Of a stretch of 64,000 nucleotides of DNA, positions 16,847 to 25,149 are shown in pieces. The notes below the pieces were generated by a model. The model was not told the origin of the DNA. It was given only the letters and a program-made list of their open reading frames with translations, and ran no database searches. The position numbers and the translations under genes were made by a program. Numbering within the stretch: position 1 is the stretch's first letter; every line of letters begins with the position of its first letter. The stretch comes from Ammoniphilus sp. YIM 78166. GTDB lineage: Bacteria > Bacillota > Bacilli > Aneurinibacillales > RAOX-1. The stretch covers positions 558,001 to 622,000 of the forward strand of contig NZ_SDLR01000001.1 in assembly GCF_004522215.1 (NCBI RefSeq). The letters are read 5' to 3'.

Positions 16847-17347
16847 ATGAACGCAGGAAAGGAGTTTATTAAGGAAGCCTACCGTGCCATCTTTCAAAAG
16901 GATTATGTTAAGGCCATTGAATTGTTTAAGAAGGCCATCGGTCGTGATGCGAATAATGCATCGTATTATTATAAATTATCCGTCACCTATGCCAGGAATA
17001 ATAGCTTAGCAGAAGCTTTAGAAATGATGGAGCATGCCCTTCGCATCTGCCCAGGCAATCCCATATACAAGCAGCATTATGCCTATCTGCAAGGAAGGAA
17101 ATTGGCCAAGGAGGCGCTGCTCAAGGTAGAGATGGGTGAGAGTGTGATGGTTGTGATTCCCTTATTGGAGCAATCCATTGAGCTGGACCCTATTAACACT
17201 CAATCTCGGTTACTCTATGCCTGGCTGTTAAAGAAGCAAGGGAAGATGGATGAAGCCGTGAGTGCATTAAGAGAACTTCTTGCGCTAGATCCCAGTCATC
17301 GGGATGCGAGAGAGCTTTTGAAGGCTTGCAGCACGCAAGAGGATTAA
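16847..17347 (+). CDS. Small TPR-repeat protein
   Basis: A 166-residue cytoplasmic protein with about four tetratricopeptide units (AIELFKKAIGRDANNASYYY, ALEMMEHALRICPGNPIY, LEQSIELDPINTQSRL, AVSALRELLALDPSHRDA). I cannot name a partner. The open frame starts at GTG 16838, but AAGGA lies only 2 nt before it; ATG 16847 has 11-nt spacing and is preferred. The coding region ends 23 bases before dapB starts, so it is probably in the same transcript. In Bacillus subtilis there is no TPR gene here. Confidence 0.8.
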   Translation: MNAGKEFIKEAYRAIFQKDYVKAIELFKKAIGRDANNASYYYKLSVTYARNNSLAEALEMMEHALRICPGNPIYKQHYAYLQGRKLAKEALLKVEMGESVMVVIPLLEQSIELDPINTQSRLLYAWLLKKQGKMDEAVSALRELLALDPSHRDARELLKACSTQED

Positions 17348-17370
17348 TGAGAGATAAAGGAGAAAATCAT

Positions 17371-18153
17371 ATGTCTATTCGCGTCGTAGTAGCAGGTTCA
17401 AGAGGTAGAATGGGTCAAGAAGCGGTAAAAATGGTTTTGGCAGATCCGGAATTAGAGCTCGTAGCGGAAGTGGGTTCTCCCAAGTCGAGAGGTGAGGAAA
17501 AAGGCCCTAACGGTGTTCCTTTCCTCACCTCATTAGAAGAAGCATTAATCACCACGAAACCGGACGTACTTGTTGACCTAACCACTCCTCAAGCTGTGAA
17601 AGGGAATATGGAGCTAGCCATTCTACATGGAGTTAGACCCGTGGTTGGGACGACGGGGCTTTCTGCTGAAGAAATTCAGGAACTGGACAACCTGAGCCAA
17701 GAGAAGGGGATTGGAGCCATTATCGCCCCCAATTTTGCCATCGGGGCGATCCTTATGATGAAATTTGCTAAAGAAGCAGCGCGTTACATGCCTCATGTAG
17801 AAATCATTGAGCTGCACCACGATAAGAAGCTTGATGCTCCTTCTGGTACAGCCATTAAAACGGCAGAACTAATCCAACAGTCCAGAGCAGAAATGAAGCA
17901 GGGTCATCCAGATGAGGAAGAAATCCTAGATGGCGCAAGAGGTGCCTATTATCATGGGTTTAGAATACATAGCGTAAGGTTACCCGGATTAGTTGCCCAC
18001 CAAGAAGTCTTGTTCGGTCATGTGGGCCAGACGCTCAGCATTCGTCATGATTCGATGAATCGGGAATCTTTCATGCCTGGGGTTAACCTTGCCATTAAAA
18101 AAGTAATGGGATTAACAGGATTAGTGTATGGATTGGAAAATGTAATGGACTAG
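17371..18153 (+). CDS. dapB: 4-hydroxy-tetrahydrodipicolinate reductase
   Basis: A 260-residue NAD(P)H enzyme of lysine, diaminopimelate and, in spore formers, dipicolinate supply. It has the dinucleotide-binding loop GSRGRMG near the N-terminus, the TTG and [11 protein letters not shown] segments, and the DapB signature [18 protein letters not shown] with catalytic His and Lys. ATG 17371 follows AAAGGAG by 7 bases; the longer open frame overlaps the TPR gene and is not needed. The mgsA start lies 20 bases downstream, consistent with the conserved dapB-mgsA-bshB1-bshA-cca-birA transcript of Bacillus. Confidence 0.96.
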   Translation: MSIRVVVAGSRGRMGQEAVKMVLADPELELVAEVGSPKSRGEEKGPNGVPFLTSLEEALITTKPDVLVDLTTPQAVKGNMELAILHGVRPVVGTTGLSAEEIQELDNLSQEKGIGAIIAPNFAIGAILMMKFAKEAARYMPHVEIIELHHDKKLDAPSGTAIKTAELIQQSRAEMKQGHPDEEEILDGARGAYYHGFRIHSVRLPGLVAHQEVLFGHVGQTLSIRHDSMNRESFMPGVNLAIKKVMGLTGLVYGLENVMD

Positions 18154-18172
18154 GAACCCTAAGGAGGATGCC

Positions 18173-18586
18173 ATGAAGATTGCCTTAATTGCTCACGATC
18201 AAAAGAAAAATGAAATGGTTAACTTCATGATCGCGTATGAGAAAATTTTCTCTCAGCACACGTTATATTCCACAGGGACTACCGGTGCTAGGATTATGGA
18301 GAATACTAGCCTGCATATTAACCGACTAGCCTCGGGGCCGCTTGGGGGAGATCAACAAATCGGGGCCTTGGTTACTACGGGAGATCTGGATCTGATTATT
18401 TTTTTCCGGGATCCCCTTACGGCCCAGCCGCATGAACCGGATGTAACGGCCTTGCTTCGTCTTTGTGACGTTTATGGAATACCGCTGGCAACGAATGTAG
18501 CAACGGCCGAGCTCCTTGTGAAGGCGTTGGAGCTTGGTTTTTTTAGTTGGCGTGAAGTGGTGGACAAATACAAGGAGAACAACTAA
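18173..18586 (+). CDS. mgsA: Methylglyoxal synthase
   Basis: A 137-residue lyase converting dihydroxyacetone phosphate to methylglyoxal, a bypass that frees phosphate under sugar stress. The family signatures are present: [13 protein letters not shown] at the N-terminus, STGTTGARI, the [11 protein letters not shown] loop and the catalytic [17 protein letters not shown] with its two aspartates. AAGGAGG sits 6 bases before the ATG. Its stop codon is immediately followed by the bshB1 ATG. The neighbouring bacillithiol genes are functionally linked, because bacillithiol helps detoxify methylglyoxal. Confidence 0.96.
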   Translation: MKIALIAHDQKKNEMVNFMIAYEKIFSQHTLYSTGTTGARIMENTSLHINRLASGPLGGDQQIGALVTTGDLDLIIFFRDPLTAQPHEPDVTALLRLCDVYGIPLATNVATAELLVKALELGFFSWREVVDKYKENN

Positions 18587-19276
18587 ATGTCAATCGATAT
18601 CCTAGCTATTGGTGCTCATGCTGACGACATTGAAATCGGAGCAGCTGGTACATTATATAAGCATGTTACTGCGGGTCAAACCGTCGTGCTCTGTGACTTA
18701 ACGCTAGCTGAACTCTCCTCCAATGGTGATGTCGAAACCAGATTAAGAGAAGCTGAGCTAGCTCGCCAACGTATCGGAGCGAGTACCCGGATTAACCTGC
18801 AGATTCCAGACCGAGAAATTGGAATTAATACCAAGAACGTTGAGGCATTAGTTAAGGTAATTCGGAAATGGAAACCAACCATAATTCTTGCTCCCTATTG
18901 GGAAGATCGGCATCCAGATCATGAGTGGTGCAGCAGGCTTGTACGTGAAGCTGTATTTAGTGCTGGCATCCTGCGCTTTTCCCCGGAGTCTGGGGAGGTA
19001 CATAAAGTCTCGAAGCTTTACCATTATTATATTAACGATTTTGATGATCCTGATTTTTGCGTCGATGTGACCGAGGTGTATGATCAGAAGATGTTCATTT
19101 TGGAAGCTTACGAGAGTCAATTCATGCCAGCTCAAGGGAGAGTAGAAACGCCCTTAAATACCGGATACTTTGAACAGCTTCGCAGCAGGGAATCCATATT
19201 AGGAAAAAAAATAGGGAAGGGCTACGCAGAAGGCTTTCGCTCACGCGTACCCCTTTCCTTAGACTATTTACGTTAA
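18587..19276 (+). CDS. bshB1: Bacillithiol biosynthesis deacetylase BshB1
   Basis: A 229-residue zinc deacetylase of the LmbE/PIG-L family that removes the acetyl group from GlcNAc-malate. The zinc-binding motifs AHADDIEIGAAGT (His and Asp ligands) and the second histidine site HPDH are intact. It begins directly after the mgsA stop codon, with CAAGGAG inside the end of mgsA as ribosome binding site, and is followed 11 bases later by bshA, which makes its substrate. Confidence 0.95.
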   Translation: MSIDILAIGAHADDIEIGAAGTLYKHVTAGQTVVLCDLTLAELSSNGDVETRLREAELARQRIGASTRINLQIPDREIGINTKNVEALVKVIRKWKPTIILAPYWEDRHPDHEWCSRLVREAVFSAGILRFSPESGEVHKVSKLYHYYINDFDDPDFCVDVTEVYDQKMFILEAYESQFMPAQGRVETPLNTGYFEQLRSRESILGKKIGKGYAEGFRSRVPLSLDYLR

Positions 19277-19287
19277 GGGGACGAGCC

Positions 19288-20427
19288 ATGAAAATAGGGA
19301 TTACCTGTTATCCTACAGTCGGGGGCTCTGGAGTCATTGCCACGGAGCTGGGAAAGCTGCTGGCTGAACGAGGTCATATCGTACATTTTATTACGTCCGA
19401 TATGCCTTTTCGATTGGGGAAGTTTTATCCAAACATTTTTTACCATGAAGTGGAGGTTAATCGGTACAACGTGTTCCGCTATCCTCCTTATGATTTGAGT
19501 TTAGCAAGTCGTATGGCAGAAGTTGCACAAACAGAAAAATTGGACTTGCTGCATGTTCACTATGCTGTCCCTCATGCTATCAGCGCTTACCTTGCCAAGC
19601 AAATGGTAGGAGAGCAACTGAAGATTGTAACCACTTTACATGGTACAGATATTACGGTTCTGGGTCATGATCGCTCGTTGAGTGACATTATTCGTTTTGG
19701 GATTGAAAATAGCGATTGTGTAACTGCGGTCTCGCAAGATTTAATTGATGAAACGAAGCAATTGCTAGGTGTCGACAAGCCGATTGAAAAAGTCTATAAC
19801 TTTGTTGATAAACGGGAATTTTACCCTCGGGATATGGAAGAGGTCAAACGGCAGATGGCTCCCCATGGGGAAAAAATCATCATTCATGTATCCAATTTTC
19901 GTCCAGTAAAACGAACGCAAGATGTAATCAAGGTGTTTGCGCAGGTTCGTAAGAATCTGCCGGCTAAGCTCCTGCTCATTGGGGAAGGCCCTGACACCTC
20001 GGTTGCTCGCCAGATGGCTCAGGAGTTAGGGATATTAAAGGACGTTCGCTTTATGGGAAAACAAGACAACCTCGCCTGTATTTATTCTCTTGCAGACTTG
20101 CTTCTGCTTACATCGGAGAAAGAAAGCTTTGGCTTGGTTGCGTTGGAAGCCATGGCTTGCGGCAAGCCTGTTGTAGCGACATTGACAGGCGGAGTTCCTG
20201 AAGTAGTTGAAGAAGGAAAGACAGGCTTTCTTTTGCCTATAGGCGATGTTGATGGAATGGCTCGTAAAATCGTTGAACTGCTTAGCGATGAAGAACAATA
20301 TTCTTTGTTTTCTGCTCGTTCATTGGATAGAGCGTATTATGAGTTTTGCCAAGAGAAAATCGCTCGGCAATATGAAGAGATTTATCAGCGTGTTGTTTAT
20401 GGTCAGGCCCAACCTTCCTCTTTTTAG
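19288..20427 (+). CDS. bshA: Bacillithiol glycosyltransferase BshA
   Basis: A 379-residue GT4-family enzyme that joins UDP-GlcNAc to L-malate, the first step of bacillithiol synthesis. It has the GT-B fold with MKIGITCYPTVGGSGVIATELG at the N-terminus, TTLHGTDITVLG in the middle, and the nucleotide-binding ESFGLVALEAMACGKPVVAT with the E-x7-E motif. It lies next to bshB1 as in Bacillus. The coding region ends at 20427, 130 bases before cca. Confidence 0.96.
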   Translation: MKIGITCYPTVGGSGVIATELGKLLAERGHIVHFITSDMPFRLGKFYPNIFYHEVEVNRYNVFRYPPYDLSLASRMAEVAQTEKLDLLHVHYAVPHAISAYLAKQMVGEQLKIVTTLHGTDITVLGHDRSLSDIIRFGIENSDCVTAVSQDLIDETKQLLGVDKPIEKVYNFVDKREFYPRDMEEVKRQMAPHGEKIIIHVSNFRPVKRTQDVIKVFAQVRKNLPAKLLLIGEGPDTSVARQMAQELGILKDVRFMGKQDNLACIYSLADLLLLTSEKESFGLVALEAMACGKPVVATLTGGVPEVVEEGKTGFLLPIGDVDGMARKIVELLSDEEQYSLFSARSLDRAYYEFCQEKIARQYEEIYQRVVYGQAQPSSF

Positions 20428-20429
20428 GA

Positions 20430-20501
20430 CTATCTTCGAATCCCAAAGGATTGGATACACAAGCTCAGCAAAACTAGCACGCCCATGATCACGCGCATCA
20501 A
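20430..20501 (-). CDS. Possible 22-23 residue hydrophobic peptide
   Basis: On the minus strand AAGAGGAGGTGAGAAAAAA, an unusually complete ribosome binding site, is followed by TTG-ATG and a 22-codon frame to TAG: Met-Arg, then a strongly hydrophobic stretch (VIMGVLVLLSLC), then QSFGIRR. That is the layout of a single-pass membrane micropeptide. It lies convergent to bshA and divergent from cca; TATAAT occurs a few bases upstream, but with no good -35. Translation is unproven, but such a site by chance is unlikely. Confidence 0.4.
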   Translation of the reverse strand: MMRVIMGVLVLLSLCIQSFGIRR

Positions 20502-20557
20502 TTTTTTCTCACCTCCTCTTAAGTATTATATAAACGGGGCCGGAAGGAGGTTCCCCC

Positions 20558-21769
20558 ATGGAGCATGCGGCTAATGAAGTACTAGCCATACTTGAACAAA
20601 AGGGCTACACCTCCTATAAGGTTGGCGGTTTCGTAAGGGATACTCTGCTTCAACTCCCTATCCATGACATAGATATTGCCACCTCGGCCACTCCGGAACA
20701 GGTCATGAACCTATTTTCTAAGGTGATTCCTACAGGAATGAAGCATGGGACAGTCACTATCTTTTATCAAGGGTACTGGTTTGAAGTCACAACCTTTCGT
20801 CAAGACCATGAATATCTAAATCACCGACATCCAGATCAGGTGACTTTTGTTCAAGACATCAAGGTGGATCTTTCCCGTCGAGATTTTACGATTAATGCGA
20901 TGGCTATGGACCGTTTCGGCAACTTGATTGATCCATTTCATGGGAGCCAAGATTTAAAGGATGGTCTTCTTCGAGCTGTAGGTCAACCGTTGCAAAGATT
21001 TGAGGAAGACGCCTTGCGCGTTTTACGTGGTCTTCGTTTTTCCGTTCGGTATGCTTTGACCATCGAGCCTAAGACTTGGGATGCAATGATGAAGGCAGGT
21101 TCCTTATTATTGACTATCTCAAAGGAGAGGGTTCGTGATGAATTCTCAAAAATGCTAGAGGGAAGGGATGGGTTGAAGGCGGTTGATTTATTATCAACCA
21201 AGGGTCTTCTTCCTTTCCTGGATTGGCATGAGTTATTTGTCCGTCTCTCCGAACGTCCGGGAAGAGACCGATTTAACCGGTTCACGGATACGACTTCAAG
21301 ATGGGCTGCCTTATTTTACGGGAACAGCCTTACAGAAGCTCGATGGTTCCTTACACGATGGAGATTTTCCAACAAGTTCTCAAGTGAGGTGCTCACCTAC
21401 TTGGAAATTGCGGAGAAGGAAAGGCTAACGGAACGAGAAGGGAAAGTTCTTCTGCTCGAATTCGGACTTGAAACCGTGACAAGAGCACGTGAGCTTGTGA
21501 AGTTAAAATCAGATAATCATGAAGATCACGAGCGATGGAAGCGATGGAAGGAAGAGCTGTTTCTACATCACCCTAAGGAGCTTCAGGTCACAGGACGAGA
21601 TTTGCTAGAGAACTATAAGAAGCCACCAGGACCTTGGGTGAAAGAGACGTTACAAATGCTGTTTGAAAAAGCTGCCATTGAAGGCATCCCGAACTGCCGG
21701 GAAGTACTGCTGAAGGAAGCGAGAGCGATCAATGACAACCATGAAGGATCAAATATTGAGAATGTTTAA
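20558..21769 (+). CDS. cca: CCA tRNA nucleotidyltransferase
   Basis: A 403-residue class II nucleotidyltransferase that adds or repairs the 3' CCA of tRNA. The catalytic head has GGFVRD (about 22-27) and DIDIAT with the metal-binding aspartates, followed by RRDFTINAMA and the neck motif EEDALRVLRGLRF. The length is close to the Bacillus enzyme (397). AAGGAGG lies 6-12 bases before ATG. The 3' end overlaps the start of birA by 38 nt. Confidence 0.96.
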   Translation: MEHAANEVLAILEQKGYTSYKVGGFVRDTLLQLPIHDIDIATSATPEQVMNLFSKVIPTGMKHGTVTIFYQGYWFEVTTFRQDHEYLNHRHPDQVTFVQDIKVDLSRRDFTINAMAMDRFGNLIDPFHGSQDLKDGLLRAVGQPLQRFEEDALRVLRGLRFSVRYALTIEPKTWDAMMKAGSLLLTISKERVRDEFSKMLEGRDGLKAVDLLSTKGLLPFLDWHELFVRLSERPGRDRFNRFTDTTSRWAALFYGNSLTEARWFLTRWRFSNKFSSEVLTYLEIAEKERLTEREGKVLLLEFGLETVTRARELVKLKSDNHEDHERWKRWKEELFLHHPKELQVTGRDLLENYKKPPGPWVKETLQMLFEKAAIEGIPNCREVLLKEARAINDNHEGSNIENV

Positions 21770-22703
21770 AGAGGCTAAGGGAGAGTTCCTGTCTGGGGAA
21801 AGTCTCAGTCAAGCTCTCCAATGCTCGCGCACGGCGATTTGGAAGCACATTGAAGAATTACGTGTAGAAGGCTATCAATTTGAAGCGGTTCGCCGATCGG
21901 GCTACCGATTGGTGGCTGTTCCCGATATTCCGTACCCAGAGGAAGTAATGAGCGGCCTTGATACACGGATCCTAGGGAAAGTCGTCCACTTTTTCCCCAC
22001 AATTGATTCTACTCAGCATCGAGCTCATGCCTTGGCCAAAGAGGGTGCGCCCGAGGGGACGGTTGTAATCGCGGATGAACAAGTGGGGGGAAAAGGCCGA
22101 TTGGGAAGAGTATGGCATTCTCCACCCTCAACAGGGATATCGATGAGCTTGCTCTTGCGGCCTAAGCTAGAGCTGCACCGTTGTCCTCAGCTCACCTTGC
22201 TAGCTGCTGTGGCACTGGTAGAAGCCATCCGTCAAGAGACGGGACTGCCTGTGACCATTAAATGGCCAAACGATATCTTATTAAACGGAAAGAAAATCTG
22301 CGGAATCTTAACCGAGTTGAATGCAGAGTCCGATTGCATTAACTATTTAATCATTGGCATGGGCATTAATGTAAACACTCCGTCATTCCCTGAAGAAATT
22401 GGCCAGATTGCCACATCGCTCATGTTAGAAAAAGGGGAGCCGGTTAAAAGAGTCAAGCTCATCCAGAATATTTTGGGTAAGTTAGAGGATCTTTACGCGC
22501 AGTATTTGGAAGAAGGATTTGCCCCGATCAAGGCCCGGTGGGAGTCTCATGCCATCTCAATTGGGAAGCGTGTCATCATCCGGCAGTTGAGCGGTACTAT
22601 GGTAGGAATGGCCCTTGGAATTGACGACGATGGGGTCCTTCTCGTTCAGAAAGACGACGGAAGCCTCGAAAAAGTGTATTCCGCGGATATAGAAATTAGT
22701 TGA
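21732..22703 (+). CDS. birA: Biotin operon repressor / biotin-[acetyl-CoA-carboxylase] ligase
   Basis: A 323-residue bifunctional BirA. The N-terminal winged helix (about 5-65, SLSQALQCSRTAIWKHIEELR) binds the biotin operator. The ligase domain carries STQHRAHALA, GKGRLGRVW (adenylate loop), the KWPNDIL motif and GMGINVN. A small SH3-like C-terminal domain completes it. The start is inside cca: ATG 21732 has GAAGGAAG at the right distance; the ATG three codons later has none. No biotin gene is next to it, so it must act in trans. Confidence 0.95.
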   Translation: MTTMKDQILRMFKEAKGEFLSGESLSQALQCSRTAIWKHIEELRVEGYQFEAVRRSGYRLVAVPDIPYPEEVMSGLDTRILGKVVHFFPTIDSTQHRAHALAKEGAPEGTVVIADEQVGGKGRLGRVWHSPPSTGISMSLLLRPKLELHRCPQLTLLAAVALVEAIRQETGLPVTIKWPNDILLNGKKICGILTELNAESDCINYLIIGMGINVNTPSFPEEIGQIATSLMLEKGEPVKRVKLIQNILGKLEDLYAQYLEEGFAPIKARWESHAISIGKRVIIRQLSGTMVGMALGIDDDGVLLVQKDDGSLEKVYSADIEIS

Positions 22704-22727
22704 ACTTTGGGTGTATTCTGTTATACT
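22700..22727 (+). promoter_or_regulatory. Putative sigma-A promoter for panBCD
   Basis: TTGAAC (22700-22705), a 16-nt spacer and TATACT (22722-22727) overlap the birA stop codon. Transcription from here would give a leader of about 230 nt before panB containing the structured element and the terminator described next. Confidence 0.5.
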
Positions 22728-22840
22728 TAAATCAAAATTGGCTGTATCCCACATTGGGAATAGCACAATGAACCTTGGTAGTAAATAAGAAACGTGAAAT
22801 GAAAGCATGCTAAATCAAAATCTGCTCTGAGCCTATTAAT

Positions 22841-22897
22841 GGACCGAGACAGAAGAAACCGTGCATCGGCGCGGCATGCCTCTGTATTGTTATGTCC
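22841..22897 (+). ncRNA. Structured panB leader RNA, candidate pan motif
   Basis: The transcript can fold into one long interrupted hairpin: GGAC/GTCC at the base (22841-22844 with 22894-22897), an internal loop, ACAGA/TCTGT (22849-22853 with 22881-22885), a second internal loop (AGAAA opposite CATGCC), and a 6-bp apical stem CCGTGC/GCGCGG closing an ATCG loop (22859-22874). The position just upstream of panB, and a stem with two internal loops, fit the pan RNA motif known by comparative genomics from Firmicutes pantothenate operons. I have not compared it with the consensus base by base. Confidence 0.5.
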
Positions 22898-22898
22898 A

Positions 22899-22927
22899 CC
22901 CTTAGGGCCTTTGCTCTAGGGGTTTTT
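22899..22927 (+). terminator. Intrinsic terminator or attenuator directly before panB
   Basis: A 10-bp fully paired stem (CCCTTAGGGC / GCTCTAGGGG, with wobble pairs) and a CTTT loop run into TTTTT. It lies 35 bases before the panB start, leaving no room for a promoter behind it. It is therefore best read as an attenuator controlled by the preceding leader structure, rather than a simple birA terminator. Confidence 0.75.
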
Positions 22928-22962
22928 ATAGTTTGGTTGCGCTCAGATGAATGGGGGAGCAC

Positions 22963-23820
22963 ATGGCAAAAGAACAAGCGTATTCAACTTCGGTATTTCG
23001 TGAGATGAAAAAGGCAAAGGAACCGATCGTAATGGTTACCGCTTACGATTATCCTTCCGCGAAGCTCGTAGAAGAAGCAGGAGCTGAAATGATCCTTGTA
23101 GGAGACTCGTTGGGAATGGTCGTCTTAGGTTATGATTCTACCGTTCCTGTTACCTTAGAGGACATGATACACCATACCAAGGCTGTGACCCGAGCAGCTA
23201 AAAAGAGCTTTGTCGTGACGGATATGCCTTTTATGACGTATCATCTTAGCGTAGAAGATACCATGAGAAATGCGGCAAGAATCATGCAGGAAGGGCTAGC
23301 GAAGGCTGTAAAGCTTGAAGGAGGAAAAGAAATCTGTCCTTTAATCGAGAAGCTTGTGAAGGCGGGTATCCCAGTCGTAGGGCATATCGGATTAACACCT
23401 CAGTCGGTTCACCAGCTCGGTGGCTATAAAGTTCAGGGAAGATCAGCAGAAGAAGCAGAGAAGCTGCTTGAAGATGCATTAGCCATTCAAGAAGCGGGCG
23501 CCTTTGCTATCGTGATGGAATGTGTCCCGCATCAGTTAGCCACGTTCATTTCTAATCAGCTTAGCATTCCCACGATTGGAATCGGCGCAGGATCCGGCTG
23601 TGACGGTCAAGTACTGGTATTCCATGATGTGGTTCAATATGCAAGCAGCCTGACTCCTAAATTTGTCAAAGCCTATGCCCAGGTAGGCGAACAGATCAAA
23701 GGGGCGATCGCTCAATATGCCGCTGAGGTGAAAGAACGATCCTTCCCTTCCCTGGATCACAGTTTTTCCATGAAGGAAGAAACGATTCGACAACTTTACG
23801 GGGAGAAGTGCCACGTATGA
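22963..23820 (+). CDS. panB: 3-methyl-2-oxobutanoate hydroxymethyltransferase
   Basis: A 285-residue TIM-barrel enzyme that makes ketopantoate from ketoisovalerate and methylene-tetrahydrofolate. The family signatures are [35 protein letters not shown] (metal-binding Asp) and VMECVP with the catalytic Glu, and it ends near the conserved [14 protein letters not shown] segment. The frame is open to ATG 22951, but that codon lies in the GGGGGAG ribosome binding site of ATG 22963, which is chosen. It is the first gene of panBCD; the stop codon overlaps the panC start (ATGA). Confidence 0.96.
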   Translation: MAKEQAYSTSVFREMKKAKEPIVMVTAYDYPSAKLVEEAGAEMILVGDSLGMVVLGYDSTVPVTLEDMIHHTKAVTRAAKKSFVVTDMPFMTYHLSVEDTMRNAARIMQEGLAKAVKLEGGKEICPLIEKLVKAGIPVVGHIGLTPQSVHQLGGYKVQGRSAEEAEKLLEDALAIQEAGAFAIVMECVPHQLATFISNQLSIPTIGIGAGSGCDGQVLVFHDVVQYASSLTPKFVKAYAQVGEQIKGAIAQYAAEVKERSFPSLDHSFSMKEETIRQLYGEKCHV

Positions 23821-24728
23821 AAATTGTAGACAGCATTGAGTCGTTACGCAAGTGGGTAGCTGAGAACAAAGCCAACCATCAAACGGTAGGCTTTGTTCCG
23901 ACCATGGGCTTTCTGCATGAGGGCCATATGAGTCTTGTTGATGCCGCGAAGAACCGTGCGGATGTCGTGGTGATGAGCATTTTTGTTAATCCATTGCAAT
24001 TTGGACCAACGGAAGATCTAGACCGTTACCCGCGCAACTTGGAGCGAGACCAGCAGATGGCAGAGGCAAGAGGTGTTGATTTGTTATTTGTCCCTACCGT
24101 TGAGGAAATGTATCCCCAAGCCGTTAAAACGGTTATTCATGTGTCTGGTGTGACGGAGCGCCTGTGCGGCGCTTCCCGCCCAGGGCACTTCGACGGAGTG
24201 GCTACGGTCGTCTGCAAGCTCTTTAACATGGTACAGCCGGACTTTGCATTCTTTGGCGAGAAGGATGCTCAGCAAGTGGCTGTCATCCAACAGATGGTCT
24301 ATGATCTCAATCTTCCTATAGAGATTGTTCCATGCCCGATTGTCCGGGAAAAAGATGGATTAGCGATGAGCTCGCGAAATGTGTATCTTAATGAAGAAGA
24401 AAGAAAACAAGCTCTATCCTTAAGCCAGGCTTTGCGCGAAGCTGAGCAAGCTTATCTTGATGGACGGACACCCCAAGAGGTAAGACAGCTCATGCTTGAA
24501 AAGATTCAGGCGGAGCCCTTAGCGGAAATCGACTATGTTGAGCTTCTTTCTTATCCATCGCTTGAACCGTTAGAGAGTCTTGAGAGCTCATCCTTTATCT
24601 GTGCGTTAGCTGTACGTTTCGGAAAGACCCGACTGATAGATAATCTGATCATATTGAATAAAAAAGGGAGAGAAAAGCATGTTGCGTACGATGATGACCG
24701 CAAAAATACACCGTGCTACAGTAACTGA
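23817..24728 (+). CDS. panC: Pantothenate synthetase (pantoate-beta-alanine ligase)
   Basis: This enzyme joins pantoate and beta-alanine with ATP. It has the HIGH-like nucleotide motif [52 protein letters not shown] and the KMSKS-like MSSRN. Start ATG 23817 overlaps the panB stop codon; GTG 23808 is also in frame. The family normally ends at about the RLIDNLII segment, but here the frame runs on for about 20 residues ([13 protein letters not shown]...) and overlaps panD by 50 nt. The overlap is odd and may be a natural C-terminal extension after loss of the original stop codon. Confidence 0.94.
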   Translation: MKIVDSIESLRKWVAENKANHQTVGFVPTMGFLHEGHMSLVDAAKNRADVVVMSIFVNPLQFGPTEDLDRYPRNLERDQQMAEARGVDLLFVPTVEEMYPQAVKTVIHVSGVTERLCGASRPGHFDGVATVVCKLFNMVQPDFAFFGEKDAQQVAVIQQMVYDLNLPIEIVPCPIVREKDGLAMSSRNVYLNEEERKQALSLSQALREAEQAYLDGRTPQEVRQLMLEKIQAEPLAEIDYVELLSYPSLEPLESLESSSFICALAVRFGKTRLIDNLIILNKKGREKHVAYDDDRKNTPCYSN

Positions 24729-25062
24729 AGCCAACTTGAACTATGTAGGGAGTATTACCATTGATTCGGACTTGCTTGATGCCGTCGATATCCTCCCGAA
24801 TGAAAAGGTTCAAATTGTCAATAACAATAACGGAGCTCGTCTAGAGACCTATGTGATCCCCGGGCCACGCGGAAGCGGTGTGATCTGCTTAAACGGGGCG
24901 GCGGCTCGTTTGGTTCAACCGGGGGATAAAGTGATTATTATCTCCTATGGTCAACTTACGACGGAAGAAGCGAAGCGATATCAACCAAAGGTCGCGATTA
25001 TGGACGAGAACAATCGCATCATTGAAATGCTGGGTGAAGAAATTCACGCCACCATTTTCTAA
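24679..25062 (+). CDS. panD: Aspartate 1-decarboxylase proenzyme
   Basis: A 127-residue pyruvoyl enzyme that makes beta-alanine from aspartate for pantothenate. The self-cleavage site is Gly-Ser in NYVGSITID (Ser25 becomes the pyruvoyl group), and the [11 protein letters not shown] start and [20 protein letters not shown] segment are typical. AGGGAGAG lies about 8 bases before the ATG, inside the 3' end of panC, so panC and panD are coupled. A terminator follows, closing the operon. Confidence 0.96.
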   Translation: MLRTMMTAKIHRATVTEANLNYVGSITIDSDLLDAVDILPNEKVQIVNNNNGARLETYVIPGPRGSGVICLNGAAARLVQPGDKVIIISYGQLTTEEAKRYQPKVAIMDENNRIIEMLGEEIHATIF

Positions 25063-25068
25063 TACGGC

Positions 25069-25100
25069 AATGCGGCTCTTTAATGGGCCGCATTTTTCTT
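25069..25100 (+). terminator. Intrinsic terminator of panBCD
   Basis: AATGCGGC / GCCGCATT stem with a 10-nt loop followed by a T-rich tract (TTTTTCTTTT). Confidence 0.85.
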
Positions 25101-25149
25101 TTATTTCCGGTAACAATAGGAGGAAACTTGAAAAAGGTGGTTTGCAAAC

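Noticed and set aside
22899..22927. Plain birA terminator
   Set aside because: It is about 200 bases after birA and only 35 before panB, with a promoter-like sequence before it. An attenuator explains the position better.
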